From NCBI GenBank assembly GCA_020053595.1, contig JAGVMV010000011.1, positions 1-32,301 on the forward strand: a DNA stretch of 32,301 nucleotides, read 5' to 3'. How positions within the stretch are numbered: position 1 is the stretch's first letter; each line of letters opens with the position of its first letter. This DNA is from Thermoleophilia bacterium (GTDB taxonomy: Bacteria; Actinomycetota; Thermoleophilia; BMS3ABIN01). The notes under the pieces are model-generated. The model made no database searches, was not told the origin of the DNA, and saw nothing but the letters and a program-made list of their open reading frames with translations. The position numbers and the translations under genes are program-made. Positions 1-6,606 of this stretch are shown here, one piece after another.

Positions 1-1230
1 CTTTCCACGGATGTCACCCAGACCGTCTCGCAGGACCCTGGCCTGGGGGCGACGAGGCCGGCGGTATCCAATAGTTCCGGATATATTGTGTGGCGAACCA
101 CTCAGTTAAGCCCAACGACTATTTATTACAATCGTATGGGAGACACGGCGCAAATGCTCGCGAACAGATATGCCTCGCATCTCTACCTGCACAATGAGGA
201 GTATTTCGAGCCGCGGAAGGTGGATATCTTCGTTGCCGGCGAAGGTACGCGACTTATTGATAGAAACAATGGCAATATCGTCTCCTTGCTCGAATGGCCG
301 GAGCTGACATTAGGCTCTCTGGGCCAGTTCTCGGGCGTGAACGATCAGCCCGGAAACACAGTTGAAGGGAAATATATCGACCTACCGGGAAATGTGTCGA
401 GTGCTTGGTCCGTGAAGCGACTTACTGAGTGGCTGTTGAAAAATGATTATGTGGATCGCTACGATGACTTGGCAAACAGGCCCGAATATCCGGAGCAATA
501 TTATGCCCGAGTTGTCAGAAATTCTAGCGGGGATAGATTCGAAATTCAGTACTGGATTCCTTATTACTTCAACAACTTTGATAACTACCATGAAGGCGAT
601 TGGGAAATGATCCAAGTCGATCTCGACGGTAACTTTGAGCCCAGAGGGGCTGCGTTCAGCCAGCATACAGGCGCCAAAAAAAGGTCGTGGGTCTATCTGG
701 TGAATAGAGACACTCACCCGATCTCCTACGCTGGCAAAGGATCACACGCCAACTACTTTGCGGCTGGCGAGCACCATGTGCAAGTGGAAAATTGGCTCGA
801 TAGTACCGATTACGCCGAAGCCCATGAGCCCATCCACGAACCACTGGTCGAGGTTCTTCCCGATGTGAGCTCCGCTGATCTGGGTAGCTTAGCCGATGGC
901 CCCTTCAGCTGGCTGGCTTACCAGGGCGCATGGGGTGAGTTTGCTGGTGTTCCCTGGCTCGATAGCCCACAGGTCCCGCAGCTACTCCCGAGCATAGTGG
1001 TATCTGGGACGACCCCTTTTCCTGGTATGACGGACTACCCTCTGACGGGGCACCACTTTATTCAGGAGTTCCTTACGATGAATCATATTTTAGCCTGGCG
1101 TCTCCAGCGGCTATTCATCTCTACGATAACGCTGGCAATCACGTGGGAAAGAACTCATCTGGCGGCGTCGACGAGCAGATACCGGGGGCCGAGTACCTGG
1201 AAATTTCCGAACTGCATCGCAAGACGATAA
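1..1230 (+). CDS. Vps62-like secreted protein, N-terminal part (5' partial, frameshifted)
   Basis: The reading frame is open from the first base, so the true start lies upstream. The first 30 or so residues read like the last blade of a TolB-type propeller (TRPAVSNSSGYIVWR). They are followed by a domain resembling Vps62/DUF946: LANRYASHLYLH, then YWIPYYFNNFDNYHEGDWE, then KGSHANYFAAGEHH. The enzymatic role of this domain is not known. Homology-like sequence in this frame ends near base 972, after GVPWLDSPQ. From there a natural continuation (GPAATPEHSGIWDDPFSWYD) is found in the frame of the following entry, so the residues encoded from about 972 to 1230 here are probably out of frame. One missing base near 972 would restore a single protein through 2678. 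It is presumably secreted, but the signal peptide is outside the window. Confidence 0.7.
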   Translation, partial: LSTDVTQTVSQDPGLGATRPAVSNSSGYIVWRTTQLSPTTIYYNRMGDTAQMLANRYASHLYLHNEEYFEPRKVDIFVAGEGTRLIDRNNGNIVSLLEWPELTLGSLGQFSGVNDQPGNTVEGKYIDLPGNVSSAWSVKRLTEWLLKNDYVDRYDDLANRPEYPEQYYARVVRNSSGDRFEIQYWIPYYFNNFDNYHEGDWEMIQVDLDGNFEPRGAAFSQHTGAKKRSWVYLVNRDTHPISYAGKGSHANYFAAGEHHVQVENWLDSTDYAEAHEPIHEPLVEVLPDVSSADLGSLADGPFSWLAYQGAWGEFAGVPWLDSPQVPQLLPSIVVSGTTPFPGMTDYPLTGHHFIQEFLTMNHILAWRLQRLFISTITLAITWERTHLAASTSRYRGPSTWKFPNCIARR

Positions 1231-2678
1231 TGGTCTACGGTGGAGATGCGGCGGCAGGCTACACGGTTGTTCTCGAAGGAACGGGAGAGGGTACGTTTGA
1301 CCTCACCGTTGGCTCACCGAACCGGTCTAGCAATACTTCAGACACGGTGGACTTCGTTGACGTGCCCGTCACCTCCGCAACCAGAGTGGAGCTGGCCCTA
1401 GCCCCAAGCACTGATTATGCGCTCCAGATAGACAATGAAGGCGACGGGTTGTTAGACGAACAAAGACTGCCCGACAGCGTAACTCGATATGACATCGACC
1501 TCACGCCGCCCTCAAACGTAACCGATCTGGTCGTCACCGATGTTTCTTCGGGCACCGCCACGCTATCCTTCACCGCGCCGGGCGACGACGCTGGCGCCGG
1601 CACGGCCCAGTATTACGACATAAGGTACGCAACCGTGCCGATCACCAAGGAAAACTGGAAAGAGGCCGAGCCGGTGGAGACGATCCCCTTGCCCCAGCCC
1701 GCTGGCTCTACAGAGACCTTAACCGTCACCGGCCTGGAGGCTGGGACCACCTACTACTTTGCCCTTAAGGCAAAAGACGAGGTATTGCAGACCTCGGCGC
1801 TCTCCAATGTGGCCCAGGCGACAACCACGAAGCCCTCACTTACCTGGGCCAGACAGAGAGTCTACTGGGCCAGCTGGGCAGATTACTCAAACAGACATCT
1901 GTCCATCGAGTACAGAATGAGCAACGTGGGCACTGGTACCGCGATCAATCCCACGGTTCAGGCGTCACTTTGCACACCCGCTTCGGTCTATATCGTCACA
2001 CAGCTGCCTCTGGGTGTTGTGAGCAATCTCAGCCCGGGCGCAAGAACGAGCGTGACGTTAAAGTACTTCGTTCCCACAACCGTTTACAGCTTTACGACGG
2101 CGACATACGCGAACTGCAAAGATGACGCAGGTAGACTGTACTACTCAACCGCCGCCATCACCGATCAGTACTGGCAAGACGCAGTTCCGGTCAGTAACCT
2201 GCCGGCGCCGCTTCTTGCCGGAAGTTCACAAACCATAACGGTGAGTGGCCTTAGCCCCGGCACTACGTATTACTTTGCCTTAAAGGCGATGGACGAGTCA
2301 GCTCTTTTCTCGCCGCTCTCAAATGTTGCCTCAGGCACCACAACCATCCCCAGGCTTTCCTGGTCAAAACAGAGGATATATTGGGCCAACTGGACCGACT
2401 ATCAGAACCGGCAGCTCTCGATCGATTACAGGATGAGTAACACGGGAACGGGCGTTGCCATGGTATCCACCGTGCAGGCTTCCTTCTGCAATCCCGGAAC
2501 CGTCTACACCGTTACTCAACTTCCTTCAGTAGTGGGCGACATAAACCCGGGATCAAACAGAACCGTAACGCTCAAGTACTTCGTGCCGACTACCGTAGGA
2601 AGCTTTACCACCACCACCTACGCAACCTGCCAGGACGATATCGGTAGCACTTACTGGTCCCCGGGGCCGATGCCGTAG
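972..2678 (+). CDS. Fibronectin type III multidomain protein, C-terminal part of the same broken gene
   Basis: This is the continuation of the Vps62-like gene after a -1 shift near 972; the first conventional start in this frame is a GTG at 1143, but protein-like sequence begins earlier. In order it has the end of the Vps62-like region, a short pre-peptidase-like beta domain (GNHVGKNSSGGVDEQIPGAEYLE onwards, quoted here only as its first residues GNHVGKNSSG), a fibronectin III domain (SNVTDLVVTD to SNVAQATTT), an unnamed aromatic domain (RQRVYWASWADYSNR, about 100 residues), a half fibronectin III domain lacking its first strands, and a second aromatic domain ending at a TAG. The half domain starts inside its repeat at YYSTAAITDQYW, which suggests an internal deletion between similar repeats. 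Function unknown; a surface adhesive or scaffold role is inferred from domain type only. Confidence 0.65.
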   Translation, partial: GPAATPEHSGIWDDPFSWYDGLPSDGAPLYSGVPYDESYFSLASPAAIHLYDNAGNHVGKNSSGGVDEQIPGAEYLEISELHRKTIMVYGGDAAAGYTVVLEGTGEGTFDLTVGSPNRSSNTSDTVDFVDVPVTSATRVELALAPSTDYALQIDNEGDGLLDEQRLPDSVTRYDIDLTPPSNVTDLVVTDVSSGTATLSFTAPGDDAGAGTAQYYDIRYATVPITKENWKEAEPVETIPLPQPAGSTETLTVTGLEAGTTYYFALKAKDEVLQTSALSNVAQATTTKPSLTWARQRVYWASWADYSNRHLSIEYRMSNVGTGTAINPTVQASLCTPASVYIVTQLPLGVVSNLSPGARTSVTLKYFVPTTVYSFTTATYANCKDDAGRLYYSTAAITDQYWQDAVPVSNLPAPLLAGSSQTITVSGLSPGTTYYFALKAMDESALFSPLSNVASGTTTIPRLSWSKQRIYWANWTDYQNRQLSIDYRMSNTGTGVAMVSTVQASFCNPGTVYTVTQLPSVVGDINPGSNRTVTLKYFVPTTVGSFTTTTYATCQDDIGSTYWSPGPMP

Positions 2679-2705
2679 GCTTATGAGCGAGATTGGGAGC
2701 AATCA

Positions 2706-3080
2706 ATGCACACAGAGTTTGATAAAAACGGCAAGACATCGTTCGTAAAAAGACGACTTTTCTTAAAGCGCCTTCTTCTAAATATTGTTTGGTTGTTAGC
2801 GCTGGTCGTAGCTTCGTTTATTTACGAGCAATCATTATTACGAGTACAAGTCGCAAGCCATTTTATCCGATCGTTCCCTTGGTATATCCGACATTTGATA
2901 GTAATTCTACCCCTTCTGATAATTCAAGGCATACTCCACTGGTTAACTCTCAAGCATTATTATCCTAATTTTCGACGCGGTAATATTATCTGGGTTGCGA
3001 TTATGCCTTTTTTGTTCTTAATTGGCTATGCATTTATGGAAGCATGGTTATTTGCTCTCGTTGTTTCAAATATGAGGTAG
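2706..3080 (+). CDS. Small hypothetical membrane protein
   Basis: The 124-residue product has a basic N-terminus (KRRLFLKRLL) and three hydrophobic stretches at roughly residues 25-43, 65-82 and 95-118, so it should be an integral membrane protein. A weak Shine-Dalgarno-like GGGAGC lies just before the ATG. I recognise no family. It starts 28 bases after the fibronectin protein and is followed directly by a truncated second copy of that protein's 3' region, so it looks like a small gene sandwiched in a duplication. Its base composition is clearly more AT-rich than both flanks, which fits insertion from elsewhere. Confidence 0.55.
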   Translation: MHTEFDKNGKTSFVKRRLFLKRLLLNIVWLLALVVASFIYEQSLLRVQVASHFIRSFPWYIRHLIVILPLLIIQGILHWLTLKHYYPNFRRGNIIWVAIMPFLFLIGYAFMEAWLFALVVSNMR

Positions 3081-3084
3081 ATAA

Positions 3085-3826
3085 CGCATCGATCAGCAAA
3101 TTCCTAATTCGGAGTACCTGGAATACCCCGACCTTCATAGAAAAAGCATCATCATTCACGGCAGTGACATCAATCAGGGCTACAGGTTCGAGGCCACCGG
3201 CAACGGCACCGGACCCGCCAGTTTCATTGTGACCGCCCCCGACCACCCCGGTGGCACCGTTGATACTCTAAACTACAATACCGTCCAGGTAAGTCCCTCA
3301 ACCAAGGTCACCATAAACCTCAATGCCAGCAAGACTTACGCCATGACCATAGATACAGATGGGAATGGAACAAATGTAATCCAAAAGACGCCCGATACCA
3401 CGACCACCAACAGCGTTGACTTTACGCCACCGGCGCAGGTATCTGATCTTGCGGCGGTGGCAACTTCCGCGGGCAGCGCCACCCTTTCCTTTACCGCTTC
3501 AGGCGATGACGGCAATACGGGAACGGCCACAGCATATGATCTGCGCTACTCAACCGCTCCCATAACTAATCAGAACTGGAAAGACGCAGTTCCGGTTAGC
3601 GGCCTGCCAGCGCCGCTTCCTGCGGGAAGTACACAAGCCATAACGGTGAGTGGCCTTAGCCCCGGCACTATGTACTACTTCGCCTTAAAGGCGATGGACG
3701 AGGCAGCTCTTTTCTCGCCGCTCTCCAATGTTGCCACAGCCACCACAACCATCCCCGGGCTTGCCTGGGCAAAACAAAGGGTATACTGGGCAAGTTGGGC
3801 CGATTACCAAAACCGGCAGCTCTCCC
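3085..3826 (+). pseudogene. Truncated duplicate of the fibronectin III protein
   Basis: The frame opens just after a stop at 3082 with IDQQIPNSEYLE, matching DEQIPGAEYLE of the upstream gene. It then follows the same order: beta domain with LHRKSIIIHG, fibronectin III domain (PPAQVSDLAAV to SNVATATTT), and the first 20 residues of the aromatic domain (RVYWASWADYQNRQLS). At about 3824 the homology stops dead and the frame runs into the antisense end of the LOG-family gene. There is no plausible start codon at the 5' end. Unlike the half domain in the upstream gene, its fibronectin domain is complete. The piece is therefore a remnant, cut at both ends, of a paralogue or a partial duplication. 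Confidence 0.7.
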
Positions 3827-3827
3827 A

Positions 3828-4307
3828 TCAAGGGCGGTTGCTGGTAAGTTCCACTGCTTCCGCAGCGTTATTAGCCAGATAAATCCCCTCCGGCACACAA
3901 CCGTCCTTCCATATCTCCCAGCTCCCCAAAAGCACTACGGGACGGCCGCACTTGCGCGCCAACCCAATCTCTGACAGTGTGCCGAAGCCGCCGCCGATGG
4001 CAATGACGGCGTCGCCGCTGGCTGCGACCGCCAGGTTGCGGGCGTGACCGATGCCGGTACAGATAGAAAAGTCGAGGAAGGGGTTGCCTTCTGAGCGCTC
4101 AAGGCCGGGCAGTAGACCGATAGTAGTGCCGCCCTCGTTCTTCGACCCGCGGCAGGCGGCCTCCATGACTCCGCTCATACCACCACACACGAGCACGGCG
4201 CCGGCGCGCGCGATGAGCCGCCCGACCTCTTCGGCCTGGGTCGTCGTTGCTTCATCACAAACGCCGGCACCGATGACGGCGATGTATTTAGGGTTGGTTG
4301 TAGTCAT
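3828..4307 (-). CDS. TIGR00725-type LOG/SLOG family protein
   Basis: The 159-residue protein shows the Rossmann-like fold of the LOG (lysine decarboxylase-like) superfamily: an N-terminal strand (KYIAVIGAG), a glycine-rich CGGMSGVMEAACRG segment, and the nucleotide-binding loop GGGFGTLSE near residues 105-113. Its size fits the short TIGR00725 branch rather than the cytokinin-activating LOG enzymes, whose PGGxGTxxE motif it only resembles. The substrate is unknown. It is the last gene of a minus-strand run, 19 bases behind the helicase. Its stop codon sits exactly at the break point of the neighbouring fibronectin fragment, so the rearrangement did not remove its own end. Confidence 0.8.
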   Translation of the reverse strand: MTTTNPKYIAVIGAGVCDEATTTQAEEVGRLIARAGAVLVCGGMSGVMEAACRGSKNEGGTTIGLLPGLERSEGNPFLDFSICTGIGHARNLAVAASGDAVIAIGGGFGTLSEIGLARKCGRPVVLLGSWEIWKDGCVPEGIYLANNAAEAVELTSNRP

Positions 4308-4326
4308 CTGGTAAATTCCAAAAATG

Positions 4327-6576
4327 CTAGCCCGGGTTAGCTTTCTTTATTTCTCTCAGGACTTGCAGTGCGCCCGCCTTACTCAGCGGCTCGTTCAGAT
4401 TCCCACATTTCGGCGACTGGATGCAAGAGGGGCAGCCCGCTTCGCAGCGGCAGGCGGCGATGAGCCCGTGAGTGCTCGCGGCCAGCTCTTCAAAGCTGGC
4501 GAACCCTTTGCGGGTGATGCCGATGCCGCCGGGGTGGCCGTCGTAAACGAAAATGGAAGGTCCGCCGGTTTGCCAATGCATCTCGGTGGACAGGCCGCCG
4601 ATATCCCAGCGGTCGCACATGGCGAAGAGCGGCAACATTGCGATCAGGCCGTGCTCCGTGGCGTGCAGGGCGCCGAGCAGTTCCGGTGGCGACACGGCTG
4701 ACGTGACGGCTTCCGGCAGAGCAAACCATAAGCCCTCCGTGTGAAAACTTTGCGCGGGCAGCTCCAGGTCGACGATTTCCAGCACCCGGTTATCAGACAG
4801 CTGCTTTTTCTGGTACGCGGTCACGTGCTCGGTGGCCAGCACCTTGCCGAAGGAGAGCTCGACGCCGCCGGCGGAGCGCAGCAGTTCGCGGTCCTCGATT
4901 TCCACCATGGTCGCTTTCTTCGGTTGAGTGTAATAGTCGGCCAGTACGGGCAGGACCAGCGCCACGCGGCCATCCAGGTCCAGGTGGCGCACCTGCCAGG
5001 TCTCGCCCAAGTGCAGGTAGATAGCGCCGGGATGGACAAAGACGAAGGCGCGCTCGGCTTCCACCTGACCAAGAACGGCGCCGGTGTCCTCTACCACGAT
5101 CGTGAAAGAATCGGCCGATGATGAGCGCAGGTGCACGCCGGCGGCCGGGAAATCGGAGCTTGCCCAGATATGTCTGCCGCCCTGTAGCCGCAGTTTGCCA
5201 CGGGCTTCAAGGGCTTCGACGGCGGGCGCCATCCCGGGGCCGAAAAATCTCTCGTCCGCCGCTGCCAGCGGCGCTTCGAATGCCGCCGCTCCCAGGTGGC
5301 CGGCAAGTATCTGCTCGTTCTGGAAATCCATGATCGCCGATTCCACGTCGCGCTCGAGGAGTTCATCCGGGTGCGCCATGAAAAACTGGTCGAGGGCGTC
5401 CTGCCCGGCAATATATACCGCCAGGCTCGGCTGTGCTCCCCTGCCGGCGCGTCCCCACTGCTGCTTGAGGCTTGCCACCGTCCCCGGGAAGGTGGCCGAG
5501 ATCACGGCGTCGATGCCACCGACGTCGATGCCGAGTTCCAGGGCGCTTGTGGAAACAACGCCCAGGAGCTTTCCTCCGAACAAACCTTCCTCGATCTCCC
5601 GTCGCTGCCCGGGTGTATAGCCACCGCGATAGGGAGAGATCGATTTGACCAGCGATGGCTCGATCTCTTCGAGCCGCTGGGCGGCGTATTTAAAAACCAG
5701 TTCGGTTCCCTTACGGGTGCGGGTGAAGACAATGGTGCGCGTTCGGCGGGCGAGCAGATCGGCGAAAAGCGTAGCCGCTTCGGTAAAAACGCTGCGGCGC
5801 AGGCCGAGCGCTTCGTCGACCAGCGGTGGGTTCCAGAAGACGATCTGCCGCTCGCCGCGCGGCGAGCCGTCTCGATCCACCAGCTCGCAGTCGAGGCCGG
5901 TGAGCGACGCCGCCAGCTCGCCAGGGTTGGCGATAGTCGCCGTGGTCAGCAGGAATTGCGGCTTGCTGCCGTAGATGTCGCAAATCCGTCTGAGCCGTCG
6001 CATGACGTTGGCCATGTGTGAACCGAAGACGCCGCGGTAGGTGTGAGCCTCGTCGATGACCACGTATTTCAGGTTGAAGAAAAAATCCTGCCAGGAATCG
6101 CGGTGGGGCAGAATGCCCACGTGCAGCATGTCCGGATTGGTGAGCAGAATGTTGCTGCGGCGTCTGATCTGTGGGCGATGGTCCGAGGGGGTGTCGCCAT
6201 CGTAAACACCGGGCCTGACGAACGGCAGTTTCAATGCCTGCAGCTTGCGTATCTGGTCCTGGGTGAGCGCCTTGGTGGGGTAGAGATACAGCGCGCGCGA
6301 CTTGTCGTCGGCCGCCAGCGCGTTCAGCACCGGCAGGTTGAAGCAGAGCGACTTGCCGCTGGCGCTGGCGGTAGTGACCACCACGTTGCGGCCGGCTTCA
6401 GCCAGCTCATATGCCTGCGCCTGGTGGCTGTAAAGCTGCTCGATGCCAGTGCGCGCCAAAGCATCCCTGACGCTGGCGGCCAGGCTGCCGGGAATACCCG
6501 CGAGCTCGCCGTCGCGCCTGGCCTGATGGCTGACCGCAACGATCTGCTTGTATTTTTCCGGCGATAGTCTGGCCAT
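4327..6576 (-). CDS. mrfA: DEAH-box superfamily 2 helicase with DUF1998, MrfA-like
   Basis: The 749-residue protein has Walker A as ASASGKS (GKS at 74-76), the DEAH box at 175-178, motif III as TTAT, and motif VI as QWGRAGRG. The C-terminal part carries DUF1998 with YDGHPGGIG and a cysteine cluster of the form CxCxxxCxxCxxxxxC at 709-724, the expected metal site. This arrangement, and the length, match MrfA (YprA) of Bacillus, a 3'-5' DNA helicase used in mitomycin-type damage repair, related to eukaryotic Hrq1. The MrfB nuclease partner is not next to it. It lies 30 bases downstream of the P-type ATPase, probably co-transcribed. No frameshift or motif loss is visible. The MrfA role is inferred from domain order. 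Confidence 0.85.
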   Translation of the reverse strand: MARLSPEKYKQIVAVSHQARRDGELAGIPGSLAASVRDALARTGIEQLYSHQAQAYELAEAGRNVVVTTASASGKSLCFNLPVLNALAADDKSRALYLYPTKALTQDQIRKLQALKLPFVRPGVYDGDTPSDHRPQIRRRSNILLTNPDMLHVGILPHRDSWQDFFFNLKYVVIDEAHTYRGVFGSHMANVMRRLRRICDIYGSKPQFLLTTATIANPGELAASLTGLDCELVDRDGSPRGERQIVFWNPPLVDEALGLRRSVFTEAATLFADLLARRTRTIVFTRTRKGTELVFKYAAQRLEEIEPSLVKSISPYRGGYTPGQRREIEEGLFGGKLLGVVSTSALELGIDVGGIDAVISATFPGTVASLKQQWGRAGRGAQPSLAVYIAGQDALDQFFMAHPDELLERDVESAIMDFQNEQILAGHLGAAAFEAPLAAADERFFGPGMAPAVEALEARGKLRLQGGRHIWASSDFPAAGVHLRSSSADSFTIVVEDTGAVLGQVEAERAFVFVHPGAIYLHLGETWQVRHLDLDGRVALVLPVLADYYTQPKKATMVEIEDRELLRSAGGVELSFGKVLATEHVTAYQKKQLSDNRVLEIVDLELPAQSFHTEGLWFALPEAVTSAVSPPELLGALHATEHGLIAMLPLFAMCDRWDIGGLSTEMHWQTGGPSIFVYDGHPGGIGITRKGFASFEELAASTHGLIAACRCEAGCPSCIQSPKCGNLNEPLSKAGALQVLREIKKANPG

Positions 6577-6606
6577 GCCTCTATCTTATCCCATGCACCG
6601 GCGGGC

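Noticed and set aside
4324-6567. Long open frames on the plus strand opposite the helicase
   Set aside because: They lack ribosome sites and domain features and are explained by GC-rich codon use of the helicase gene on the other strand.
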